Translations under genes and position numbers: made by a program
From: Planctomycetota bacterium
GTDB lineage: Bacteria > Planctomycetota > Planctomycetia > Gemmatales > Gemmataceae
DNA length: 8,742 nucleotides
Assembly (NCBI GenBank): GCA_018970845.1
Contig: JAGWVO010000142.1
Location: 1-8,742 of the forward strand
Direction: 5' to 3'
In this document: positions 1-5,981 of the stretch, in pieces
How the letters are laid out: every line of letters starts with the position of its first letter
Position numbering within the stretch: position 1 is the stretch's first letter
The notes under the pieces: model-generated
What the model was told of the DNA's origin: nothing
The model's input: only the letters and a program-made list of their open reading frames with translations
Databases searched by the model: none

Positions 1-235
1 CGGCAAGGTGACCCTGAGGCTTCACCTCAAGTACGGTCCCGACGGCGAGAAGGTGATCCGTCACATTTCCCGCTCGAGCAAGCCGGGCCGTCGCGTGTTC
101 ATGGCGTCGCGCGAATTGACCAAGGTTCTCGATGGCCAAGGAATCAGGGTGCTCAGCACGAGCCACGGCGTCATGAGCGACCGCGAGGCGAAGTCGCGCA
201 ACCTCGGTGGCGAAGTCCTGTGCACGGTGTGGTGA
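1..235 (+). CDS. rpsH: 30S ribosomal protein S8, 3' part only
   Basis: S8 binds the central domain of 16S rRNA early in 30S assembly, and in E. coli it represses the spc operon by binding its mRNA. The window opens inside the gene: base 1 is the last base of a codon and the frame runs from base 2 to the TGA at 233-235, giving 77 C-terminal residues of a protein that is usually about 130 long. The C-terminal signature is clear: STSHGVMSDREA followed by GGEVLCTVW, close to the canonical S8 ending. A GTG at 8 lies in frame but is an internal valine, not the start. rplF follows after 38 bases. The start and N-terminal domain lie outside the window. Confidence 0.96.
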   Translation, partial: GKVTLRLHLKYGPDGEKVIRHISRSSKPGRRVFMASRELTKVLDGQGIRVLSTSHGVMSDREAKSRNLGGEVLCTVW

Positions 236-247
236 GACAAGTTTGAG

Positions 248-262
248 CCGCCCCGCGGGCGG
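248..262 (+). promoter_or_regulatory. GC hairpin overlapping the rplF ribosome-binding site
   Basis: CCGCCC (248-253) and GGGCGG (257-262) form a perfect 6-bp stem with a CGC loop. The last two stem bases are also the first two of the Shine-Dalgarno sequence GGAGGAG (261-267), which sits 6 bases before the rplF GTG start. There is no T tract, so it is not an intrinsic terminator. A role in tuning rplF initiation is inference. Confidence 0.5.
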
Positions 263-273
263 AGGAGTTTAAG

Positions 274-864
274 GTGTCACGCATCGGCAAAGCGCCCGTG
301 GCGGTTCCCGCCGGGGTCGAGTTCAAGATCAACGCCCGCCAGTTGGGCGTGAAGGGTCCCAAGGGAACCCTCAAGTTCGAGCACCATCCGCTGGTGACCG
401 TGTCGTATGACGACAAGGCCCGCAGCATCGAGGTGAAGAGGGTCAGCGACGAGCGCCTGGCGCGGTCGGTCCATGGCCTGACCCGGACGCTGATCTCGAA
501 CATGATCGAGGGAGTCACCAAGGGCTACGAACGCCGCCTCGTCGTCATCGGCCTGGGTTACAAGGCCGAACTCGACAAGAAGGACAAGCGCATCGTCCTG
601 CTCAAGGTCGGCTATGCGAACACCGTGGGCGTCCGCGCTCCCGAAGGCGTGACCGTCGAGATCGGCGAAACCTCCTACAAGGTTGAGGGATCGGGCGAGG
701 AAAAGGTCGCCTGCATCACGGTTCGCGGCGCCGACAAGCAGGTTGTCGGCCAGTATGCCGCCGACCTTCGCGCCGTCCAGCCCGCCGAGCCTTACCAAGG
801 CAAGGGCGTGCGGTACTTCGGCGAGGTCGTGCGCCGCAAGGAAGGCAAGACCAAGGGCGCCTGA
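274..864 (+). CDS. rplF: 50S ribosomal protein L6
   Basis: L6 binds 23S rRNA near the factor-binding region of the 50S subunit. The 196-residue protein begins MSRIGKAPVAVPAGVE, the typical L6 opening, and ends with RGADKQVVGQYAADLRAVQP and then EPYQGKGVRYFGEVVRRKEGK, the conserved second domain. The GTG start at 274 is chosen because GGAGGAG (261-267) lies 6 bases upstream and because the N-terminus aligns with the family. Most L6 proteins are about 175-180 residues. The extra length is mainly in the second domain, around residues 99-107 (ELDKKDKRI) and 131-147. It lies between rpsH and rplR, the standard spc order. Confidence 0.97.
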   Translation: MSRIGKAPVAVPAGVEFKINARQLGVKGPKGTLKFEHHPLVTVSYDDKARSIEVKRVSDERLARSVHGLTRTLISNMIEGVTKGYERRLVVIGLGYKAELDKKDKRIVLLKVGYANTVGVRAPEGVTVEIGETSYKVEGSGEEKVACITVRGADKQVVGQYAADLRAVQPAEPYQGKGVRYFGEVVRRKEGKTKGA

Positions 865-880
865 CCGGCGCGATGAGATG

Positions 881-898
881 GGGCGGCGCTGGCCGCCC
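881..898 (+). promoter_or_regulatory. GC hairpin before the rplR ribosome-binding site
   Basis: GGGCGGC (881-887) pairs perfectly with GCCGCCC (892-898) around a GCTG loop, a 7-bp stem in the rplF-rplR gap. The G-rich ribosome-binding region of rplR (about 899-905) follows directly. No T tract follows, so it is not an intrinsic terminator. Function unknown. Confidence 0.5.
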
Positions 899-914
899 GT
901 GGGGGAAACGGTTC

Positions 915-1283
915 ATGAGCGTCACCAAGCAGAAGGCCCAAAGCCGCCAACGCCGGCGGAACCGAGTCCGGAGCGCTGTCCGCGGCACGATGGAGCGTCC
1001 TCGCCTGACCGTTTTCCGGTCGAGCAAGCACATTTACGCCCAGGTGATCGACGACGACCGCGGCGTGACGCTGGCCTCGGCCAGCACCGTGTCGCCCGAA
1101 CTCAAGGGCAAGGTTTCCTATGGCGGCAACATCGCCGCGGCCCAGGCCGTGGGCCAACTGCTCGCCGACAAGGCCAAGGCCGCCGGGGTCGCGAAGGTGT
1201 GCTTCGACCGCGGTCATTATCGTTACCATGGCCGGATCAAGGCGCTGGCTGATGCCGCGCGCACCGGCGGACTGAGCTTCTGA
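915..1283 (+). CDS. rplR: 50S ribosomal protein L18
   Basis: L18 binds 5S rRNA and anchors it in the central protuberance of the 50S subunit. The 122-residue product is within the usual length. Diagnostic segments are RGTMERPRLTVFRSSKHIYA (residues 23-42), QVIDD, LASAST and the C-terminal FDRGHYRYHGRIKALADAAR then GGLSF. A highly basic N-terminus (RQRRRNRVR) fits rRNA binding. The ATG at 915 is preferred over an in-frame ATG at 873: the extra 14 residues would be unlike L18, and they would be encoded across the intergenic hairpin. A GTGGGGGAAA stretch just upstream supplies a ribosome-binding site. The stop is 35 bases before rpsE. Confidence 0.96.
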   Translation: MSVTKQKAQSRQRRRNRVRSAVRGTMERPRLTVFRSSKHIYAQVIDDDRGVTLASASTVSPELKGKVSYGGNIAAAQAVGQLLADKAKAAGVAKVCFDRGHYRYHGRIKALADAARTGGLSF

Positions 1284-1318
1284 AACGCCAATAGCCCGAA
1301 GGGGCGCGGGGAATCGAC

Positions 1319-1831
1319 ATGGCCAAGGATCGTGACAGGGACAGGGGCGACAGGGTTTCGGACGGTCTTGAGGACCGCCTGATCAAGGTTCGCCGCAGTT
1401 CGACCACCGTGAAGGGCGGACGGCGGTTCACCTTCAACGCCCTGGTGGTGATCGGCGACGGCAAGGGACGCGTGGCCTTTGGCTACGGCAAGGCCAACGA
1501 GGTGCCCCCCGCCGTTGAAAAGGCGACGAAGGAAGCCCGCGACCTGGTGCAGCGGCGCAGGCCCGTGCAGTTGCGCGGCGACACCATTCCCCACAGGATT
1601 GTCGGCCGCTATGGCAGCAGCCGCGTGATCCTCGTGCCGGCGGGCGCCGGAACGGGCGTGAAGGCCGGCGCCAGCGTTCGCGCGGTGCTCGAAGTCGCCG
1701 GCGTGCGCAACATCCTCACCAAGGTGCACGGGAGCACCAATCCCATCAACCTCATCAAGGCGACGCTTGACGGCCTGGAAAACCTCCGGTCCCGCGAGTC
1801 GGTGGCGCGCCTGCGTGGAGTGGCACTCTGA
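1319..1831 (+). CDS. rpsE: 30S ribosomal protein S5
   Basis: S5 sits at the mRNA entry side of the 30S subunit and contributes to decoding accuracy and to helicase activity on mRNA. The 170-residue protein has an N-terminal double-stranded-RNA-binding-like domain (GGRRFTFNALVVIGDGKGRV, residues 33-52, then FGYGKANEVPPAVEKA) and a C-terminal domain with PAGAGTGVKAGASVRAVLEV and GSTNPINLIKATLDGLENL. Residues 4-12 are an unusual charged repeat, DRDRDRGDR, encoded by three GACAGG hexamers (1334-1339, 1340-1345, 1349-1354). It ends soon after the conserved core (RLRGVAL), without the tail seen in E. coli S5. The ATG is preceded by a G-rich stretch (GAAGGGGCGCGGGG). The stop is one base from the rplO start. 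Confidence 0.97.
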   Translation: MAKDRDRDRGDRVSDGLEDRLIKVRRSSTTVKGGRRFTFNALVVIGDGKGRVAFGYGKANEVPPAVEKATKEARDLVQRRRPVQLRGDTIPHRIVGRYGSSRVILVPAGAGTGVKAGASVRAVLEVAGVRNILTKVHGSTNPINLIKATLDGLENLRSRESVARLRGVAL

Positions 1832-1832
1832 C

Positions 1833-2324
1833 ATGGATCTCTCAACACTTTCCCACGGCGTCCACAAGCGGAAGCTCAAGAAGCGCGTCGGCCGCGGAAT
1901 CGGAACCGGTCATGGCAAGACCGGCAGCCGCGGAACCAAGGGCCAATACGCCTCGGCGGGAGCCGAACTCCCCCGCTCGATCTTCGAGGGCGGCCAGATG
2001 CCGCTCTTCCGCAAGATTCCCAAGCGCGGATTCAGCCACGGCCTGTGGGACAAGAAGTTCCACGCCGTGAATGTCGGCGACCTCAACGGATTTGCCGAGG
2101 GAACACTCGTCGATCAGAAGGCCCTCGACAGGGCCGGGGTGGCGAAGGGCCCCGCGGATGGCGTGCGGATCCTGGGCACCGGCGACCTGAAGGTGAAGCT
2201 GGTCATCAAGGCGCATCATTTCAGCAAGTCGGCACTCGAGAAAATCCAGAAGGCAGGCGGCACCGCCGAGGTGATTCCCCCGGCCAAGAAGCCGGTCCGG
2301 AATAAGATGAAACCGCGCCGATAG
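1833..2324 (+). CDS. rplO: 50S ribosomal protein L15
   Basis: L15 is a 23S rRNA-binding protein with a long extended N-terminal arm that enters the subunit core. The 163-residue protein shows the glycine-rich basic arm GRGIGTGHGKTGSRGTKGQ (residues 20-38), then FEGGQMPLFRKIPKRGFS (51-68), and ends with the globular domain carrying VKAHHFSKSA-like residues and a basic tail. The ATG at 1833 is chosen because it starts one base after the rpsE TGA and because the reading upstream of it is rpsE sequence in another frame. Its ribosome-binding site (GGAG, 1817-1820) lies inside rpsE, so translation is probably coupled. L30 (rpmD), normally found between S5 and L15, is absent. Length is slightly above the common 145-150. 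Confidence 0.96.
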   Translation: MDLSTLSHGVHKRKLKKRVGRGIGTGHGKTGSRGTKGQYASAGAELPRSIFEGGQMPLFRKIPKRGFSHGLWDKKFHAVNVGDLNGFAEGTLVDQKALDRAGVAKGPADGVRILGTGDLKVKLVIKAHHFSKSALEKIQKAGGTAEVIPPAKKPVRNKMKPRR

Positions 2325-2354
2325 AATCCTGAGCACCGCGCCTCGAGGAGCCCC

Positions 2355-3734
2355 ATGGGCAAGCTGAGCAACATCTTCCGGATTCCCGAGCTGATGCAGA
2401 AGCTCGGGATCACCCTGCTTTTCCTGGCGATCTACCGCGTGGGGTTCTCCATACCCCTGCCCTACATCGACCAGGAGAAGCTCAACCGCAGCATGGGCGG
2501 ATCCGGCGGGCTCAACAGCGTCTTCAACTTCGTGTCGATGTTCTCCGGCGGCGACCTTTCGGGCGCCACCGTTTTCGGCTTGGGAATCATGCCCTACATC
2601 TCGGCCGGCATCATCATGCAGTTGATGGCCTATGTCGTCCCGGCCCTCCACAGGCTCCAGAAGGAGGAGGGGCAGGCCGGCCAGAAGCAGATCAACAAGT
2701 ACACGCGCCTGCTGACGGTGGTCATTTGCACCGTTCAAGCCGGGTTTTATCTCAATTACCTCCTCGGCGACAAGGGCGGCGCGTCGTCGGGGTCCATGGG
2801 CTTCCCCGAAGCGTCTCTCCCGGCGGGTTATTTCATCGCCATGCTCCTCAGCATGGTCGTCGGAACACTCTTCCTCATGTGGATCGGCGAGCAGATCGAC
2901 GAGTACGGAATCGGCAACGGGGTGAGCCTCATCATCATGGCCGGCATCCTGGCCCGGCTGCCCGCCGCGGTGATCACCCTGCTTTACGAGCAAACCGCGA
3001 CGGGATGGCGCTTCAAGGATTCCGTCCTGACCCTTGGCGGCTCGGGCCAGGACATGAGCTTCGAGAGGCTGGCGACCCTGGTCGTGCTGTTCATCGCCGT
3101 GGTTGTCGCCGTCGTCATCATCACCCGCGCCCAGCGGCGGATACCGATGCAGTCGGCCCGCCATGTCCGCGGGTCGCGCGCCTTTGGCGCCGCCGGCAGG
3201 CAGTACCTCCCCATCAAGATCAACCAGGCCGGCGTCATGCCCGTGATCTTCGCCAGCAGCCTGCTCACCCTGCCCTACTTCCTGTTCACGGCGATGGCCT
3301 CATCGACCCAGTGGGAATGGGCTCGGCGCATCGCCGACGCCTTCCAGCGGCAAGGCTGGGTCTACTGCGTCAGCGAGATCCTGCTCATTTACCTCTTCAG
3401 CTATGTCTGGACGGGCGTGATCTTCGATCCCAAGGAAATCTCCGAGAACCTCAAGCGGGGCGGCAACTTCATCCCCGGCTACCGGCCGGGCGCCCGCACC
3501 GCCGAGTACATCGACCGCGTGCTGCTGCGGATCACCTATGTGGGATCCGCCTTCCTCGCGGTCATCGCGATCTCTCCAACCCTCGTCTCGAGCTTCCTGG
3601 AAGTGCGTCCCGATGTGGCGCAGTTCTTCGGGGGCACAAGCCTTCTCATCGTGGTCAGCGTGGCCTTGGATGTCGTCCAGAGGATCAACAGCCACTTGGT
3701 GATGCGGAATTATCCGGGGCTGACGGACGATTGA
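2355..3734 (+). CDS. secY: Protein translocase subunit SecY
   Basis: SecY is the channel-forming subunit of the SecYEG translocon in the cytoplasmic membrane. The 459-residue protein shows ten plausible membrane segments, at about 18-38, 72-96, 117-138, 158-178, 188-210, 237-257, 291-312, 338-356, 394-412 and 427-443. Recognisable motifs are MPYISAGIIMQL in TM2, IGNGVSLIIMAGI in TM5, RAQRRIP in the fourth cytoplasmic loop, and FDPKEISENLKRGGNFIPGY then RPG in the fifth. R377 in that loop matches the arginine needed for SecA-driven transport in E. coli. It is about 15-20 residues longer than E. coli SecY, with extra residues around 139-157 and 212-236. The ATG at 2355 follows GAGGAG (2345-2350). 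Its place after rplO is standard. Confidence 0.97.
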   Translation: MGKLSNIFRIPELMQKLGITLLFLAIYRVGFSIPLPYIDQEKLNRSMGGSGGLNSVFNFVSMFSGGDLSGATVFGLGIMPYISAGIIMQLMAYVVPALHRLQKEEGQAGQKQINKYTRLLTVVICTVQAGFYLNYLLGDKGGASSGSMGFPEASLPAGYFIAMLLSMVVGTLFLMWIGEQIDEYGIGNGVSLIIMAGILARLPAAVITLLYEQTATGWRFKDSVLTLGGSGQDMSFERLATLVVLFIAVVVAVVIITRAQRRIPMQSARHVRGSRAFGAAGRQYLPIKINQAGVMPVIFASSLLTLPYFLFTAMASSTQWEWARRIADAFQRQGWVYCVSEILLIYLFSYVWTGVIFDPKEISENLKRGGNFIPGYRPGARTAEYIDRVLLRITYVGSAFLAVIAISPTLVSSFLEVRPDVAQFFGGTSLLIVVSVALDVVQRINSHLVMRNYPGLTDD

Positions 3735-3741
3735 CCGTTCC

Positions 3742-3762
3742 GGTCCGGCCCCGGGCCGGACC
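3742..3762 (+). promoter_or_regulatory. Strong hairpin between secY and adk
   Basis: GGTCCGGCC (3742-3750) and GGCCGGACC (3754-3762) form a perfect 9-bp GC-rich stem around a 3-base CCG loop, starting 7 bases after the secY stop. No T tract follows, so it is not a standard intrinsic terminator. It could slow polymerase, protect an mRNA 3' end or mark a processing site. Its role is unknown. Confidence 0.6.
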
Positions 3763-3790
3763 CTGGCGTGCCTGACCCGAAAGGTATCGC

Positions 3791-4453
3791 ATGAGGCTGA
3801 TCCTCCTCGGCCCTCCCGGCTGCGGCAAAGGGACGCAGGCCAAGACGCTGTGCCGGGACGCCCGCGCCGAGCACGTGGGCACCGGCGACCTGCTCCGTGA
3901 CGCCATCCGCCGCGAAACCCCCGCCGGCATCGAGGCCCGCCGCGAGGTCGAGGCCGGGCACCTTGTTCCCGACGAGGTCGTCAACCTTCTCATCGGCGAG
4001 AGGTTCGGCCGGGGCGACCGGCCTTCCCGCTTCGTGATGGACGGCTACCCTCGCACCCTCCCCCAGGCCCACGCCTTTGATTCGATCCTTTCCGGAGTCG
4101 GCATGGCGCTTGATGGCGTCGTCATGATGGGCGTCAGGGACGAGGTCATCGTCAACCGCGTCAGCGGCCGCTGGTCGTGCCCGAAGCTCGGGTGCAAGGC
4201 GACCTACCACATCGATTCCAACCCTCCCGCGCGCCCGGGGTTCTGCACCGACTGCGGCACCGGACTGGTTCAGCGCGCCGACGACGCCCCCCGCACCGTC
4301 AGGGAAAGGCTCGTCATCTACCACCGCGACACCGAACCCCTGGTTCCCCACTATGAGAAGGCGGGAATCCTGATCCGCGTGAACGGCGAGGGCGACATCG
4401 GGGCCGTCGGGCTGGCGATCAGGCAGGCGCTCGCCACGCGGGGACTGCTGTGA
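3791..4453 (+). CDS. adk: Adenylate kinase, zinc-type LID
   Basis: Cytoplasmic enzyme that interconverts ATP + AMP and 2 ADP. The 220-residue protein has the P-loop GPPGCGKGT (residues 7-15; Cys11 where Ala is common), the AMP-binding elements TGDLLRDAI (31-39) and FVMDGYPRTLPQ (81-92), and arginines R36, R88, R123, R162 and R173 that correspond to catalytic or nucleotide-binding arginines of E. coli Adk. The LID holds four cysteines, C130, C135, C152 and C155, which I infer bind structural zinc. The first pair is spaced C-x4-C (CPKLGC) rather than the usual C-x2-C. Its length is typical of long-form bacterial Adk. The ATG at 3791 follows GAAAGG (3779-3784) by 6 bases. Position between secY and map is standard. 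Confidence 0.96.
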   Translation: MRLILLGPPGCGKGTQAKTLCRDARAEHVGTGDLLRDAIRRETPAGIEARREVEAGHLVPDEVVNLLIGERFGRGDRPSRFVMDGYPRTLPQAHAFDSILSGVGMALDGVVMMGVRDEVIVNRVSGRWSCPKLGCKATYHIDSNPPARPGFCTDCGTGLVQRADDAPRTVRERLVIYHRDTEPLVPHYEKAGILIRVNGEGDIGAVGLAIRQALATRGLL

Positions 4454-4481
4454 TCGCGCCAGGTGTTGCCTTCGGGGGCGA
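4454..4481 (+). promoter_or_regulatory. Imperfect stem in the adk-map gap
   Basis: TCGC(G)CC at 4454-4460 can pair with GGGCGA at 4476-4481 with one bulged G (4458), giving about 6 bp, beginning right after the adk stop. The enclosed loop contains a TTCG that could nucleate a small alternative fold. The signal is weaker than the other gap hairpins and its function is unknown. Confidence 0.3.
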
Positions 4482-4487
4482 GCGGGG

Positions 4488-5309
4488 ATGGTGAGGCAGG
4501 GGGGATCGTCTCAACCGCGGCTCAAGACCCGGGCCCAGATGGAGCAGATGCGCCGCGCCGGGAGGCTTGTGTCCGAAGCCCTCGCCATGTGCCGGCGGAT
4601 GGCTGTTCCCGGTTGCGTCTTGTCCGAACTCGACTCCGCCGTTGAAGCCTTCTTCGTCTCGCGCGGCGCCCAGCCCCTTTTCAAGGGTTACCCGGGCAAG
4701 GTGCCCTATCCGGGCAGCACATGCCTGTCAGTCAATGAACAGGTCGTGCACGGGTTGCCCGGGGCGAGGATGCTGCAGGAGGGCGACCTGCTCAAGGTGG
4801 ACACGGCCTGCAGGCTGGACGGATGGTGCGCCGACGCGGCGGTGACCCTTGGCGTTGGAAGCATCAGTTCCGGCAAGGACAGGCTGAGGCGGGTGACGGA
4901 GGAGGTTTTGCAGCTGGCGATAAGGGAACTGGCTGCTGGCGTGAAGCGCAGGGGCCTGTGGTCTGAAGTGGCCAAGCGCATGCAGCTGCATGCCGAGTCC
5001 GCCGGGTTCCAGATGGTGACCCAGTATGTCGGCCACGGGATCGGCGAAACCATGCATGAGCCGCCCCAGGTTCCCAATTACTTCGACCGGGAAACGCTTG
5101 GCACCGATTTCAGGCTGGTTCCGGGTCTTGTTTTGGCGGTGGAACCCATGGTGAACATGGGAGTTTCGCAAACCAAGGTGCTGCGCGACCACTGGACTGT
5201 CGTTACTCGGGACGGGCTTCCCAGCGCTCATGTGGAGCATACCTTGGCGCTGACGGCGGACGGTGTCTGGGTGATCACCTCGGATCGGGATGATGATGTC
5301 GTGAAATAG
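4488..5309 (+). CDS. map: Methionine aminopeptidase, type I
   Basis: Removes the initiator methionine from new proteins in the cytoplasm, usually after deformylation. The 273-residue protein has the pita-bread fold markers and all five expected metal ligands: D105 (KVDTA), D116 (CADAA), H183 (GHGIG), E219 (AVEPMV) and E250 (VEHTLAL). H88 (VVHGLP) and H190 (MHEPPQV) match the other conserved active-site histidines. Length is close to the type I norm of about 260, with no N-terminal zinc or SH3-binding extension and no type II insert. The ATG at 4488 is preceded by AGCGGGG; a GTG at the very next codon is an alternative start. It is placed after adk as usual, but infA does not follow. It ends with TAG. 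Confidence 0.96.
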   Translation: MVRQGGSSQPRLKTRAQMEQMRRAGRLVSEALAMCRRMAVPGCVLSELDSAVEAFFVSRGAQPLFKGYPGKVPYPGSTCLSVNEQVVHGLPGARMLQEGDLLKVDTACRLDGWCADAAVTLGVGSISSGKDRLRRVTEEVLQLAIRELAAGVKRRGLWSEVAKRMQLHAESAGFQMVTQYVGHGIGETMHEPPQVPNYFDRETLGTDFRLVPGLVLAVEPMVNMGVSQTKVLRDHWTVVTRDGLPSAHVEHTLALTADGVWVITSDRDDDVVK

Positions 5310-5319
5310 CGTGAAACCC

Positions 5320-5348
5320 TTGTCAGTGCCGGGGAATTGATCTAACAT
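5320..5348 (+). promoter_or_regulatory. Candidate sigma70-type promoter before rpmJ
   Basis: In the 64-base map-rpmJ gap, TTGTCA (5320-5325, 5 of 6 to the -35 consensus) is separated by exactly 17 bases from TAACAT (5343-5348, 4 of 6 to the -10 consensus). This is a relatively AT-rich island in GC-rich DNA. A transcript starting near 5355 would have about a 19-base leader holding GGAGGG (5362-5367) before the rpmJ ATG. This would let rpmJ through rplQ be transcribed apart from the upstream genes. Predicted from the sequence only. Confidence 0.5.
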
Positions 5349-5373
5349 CGAGGTTTCGCGCGGAGGGCGTGAC

Positions 5374-5487
5374 ATGAAGGTGCGATCAAGCGTGAAGCGG
5401 ATTTGCGAAAAGTGCAAGATCATCAAGCGCGAGGGCAAGGTCCTCGTGATTTGCGAGGATCCGCGACACAAGCAGCGCCAAGGCTGA
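5374..5487 (+). CDS. rpmJ: 50S ribosomal protein L36
   Basis: L36 is the smallest 50S protein and stabilises 23S rRNA near the base of the L7/L12 stalk. The 37-residue product starts MKVRSSVKRICEKCKIIKRE and ends CEDPRHKQRQG, the whole family pattern. C11, C14, C27 and H32 form the zinc site, so this is the zinc-binding (C+) version rather than the zinc-free paralogue some bacteria induce when zinc is short. The ATG follows GGAGGG (5362-5367) by 6 bases, a strong ribosome-binding site. Its place just before rpsM is standard. infA, its usual upstream neighbour, is missing. Confidence 0.97.
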   Translation: MKVRSSVKRICEKCKIIKREGKVLVICEDPRHKQRQG

Positions 5488-5500
5488 TTTCCGGGAAACG

Positions 5501-5514
5501 GGGGCCTCGGCCCC
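5501..5514 (+). promoter_or_regulatory. GC hairpin before the rpsM ribosome-binding site
   Basis: GGGGC (5501-5505) pairs with GCCCC (5510-5514) around a CTCG loop, 2 bases before the region leading into GGGAG (5517-5521), the rpsM Shine-Dalgarno. There is no T tract. In E. coli the S4 repressor site lies just upstream of rpsM, but this short hairpin does not resemble the E. coli pseudoknot, so no regulator is assigned. Confidence 0.45.
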
Positions 5515-5527
5515 TTGGGAGTAGAAA

Positions 5528-5908
5528 ATGCCTCGTATTTTGGGTGTGGACCTTCCCAACGACAAGCCGACGCACATTTCGCTGCGTTACATTTACGGCA
5601 TTGGCCCCGCATTGGCCTTGAGGATTTGTGAAGAGGCCCGCGTCGATCCCTTGCGCCGTGCCCGTGAACTGTCTGATGACGACATCAGCCGAATCGCGAC
5701 CATTCTCGACCGGGAATACACCGTCGAAGGCCCCCTTCGCCGCCAGATTCAGCAGAATATCGCGCGGCTCAAGGATATCGGCAGTTATCGTGGCATGCGT
5801 CATCGGCGCAGCCTTCCCTGCCGTGGCCAGCGCACCAAGACGAACGCCCGCACCCGCAAGGGCCCCCGCAAGACGGTGGCCGGCAAGAAGGGCGTCAAGG
5901 ACAAGTAA
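5528..5908 (+). CDS. rpsM: 30S ribosomal protein S13
   Basis: S13 lies in the head of the 30S subunit, forms bridges to the 50S subunit and its C-terminal tail reaches the P-site tRNA. The 126-residue protein starts MPRILGVDLPNDKPTHISLR, has the helix-hairpin-helix-like YGIGPALA (23-30), the helical region NIARLKDIGSYRGMRHRR (77-94), and the basic tail GQRTKTNARTRKGP (100-113), all typical. Length matches the family. The ATG follows GGGAG (5517-5521) by 6 bases. It is the first gene of the alpha-operon block after rpmJ, and rpsK follows 73 bases later. Confidence 0.98.
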   Translation: MPRILGVDLPNDKPTHISLRYIYGIGPALALRICEEARVDPLRRARELSDDDISRIATILDREYTVEGPLRRQIQQNIARLKDIGSYRGMRHRRSLPCRGQRTKTNARTRKGPRKTVAGKKGVKDK

Positions 5909-5925
5909 AATCCAAAGAGGTGTTC

Positions 5926-5942
5926 CCCGGTTCATGGCCGGG
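5926..5942 (+). promoter_or_regulatory. Hairpin in the rpsM-rpsK gap
   Basis: CCCGG (5926-5930) pairs with CCGGG (5938-5942) around the 7-base loop TTCATGG, in the middle of the 73-base gap and 27 bases before the rpsK Shine-Dalgarno (GGAGAGG, 5970-5976). There is no terminator-like T tract. The function is unknown. Confidence 0.4.
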
Positions 5943-5981
5943 TTCACTTGGGCATTTTGAAGGATTTCCGGAGAGGCAAGC

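Noticed and set aside
873..914. Earlier in-frame ATG for rplR
   Set aside because: The extra 14 residues (MRWGGAGRPWGKRF) are unlike L18, and the sequence there forms the intergenic hairpin; the ATG at 915 fits the family.
1767..1832. Earlier in-frame ATG for rplO
   Set aside because: It would overlap rpsE by 65 bases with residues unlike L15; the ATG at 1833 directly follows the rpsE stop.
1842..3164. A 440-codon open frame on the minus strand opposite rplO and secY
   Set aside because: It lies antisense to two certain genes, has a composition rich in His, Asp, Arg and Gly typical of antisense frames in GC-rich DNA, and shows no domain I recognise.
2726..3775. A 349-codon + strand frame inside secY in another phase
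   Set aside because: It is an Arg/Pro/His-rich out-of-phase reading of secY, as expected from high GC at third codon positions.
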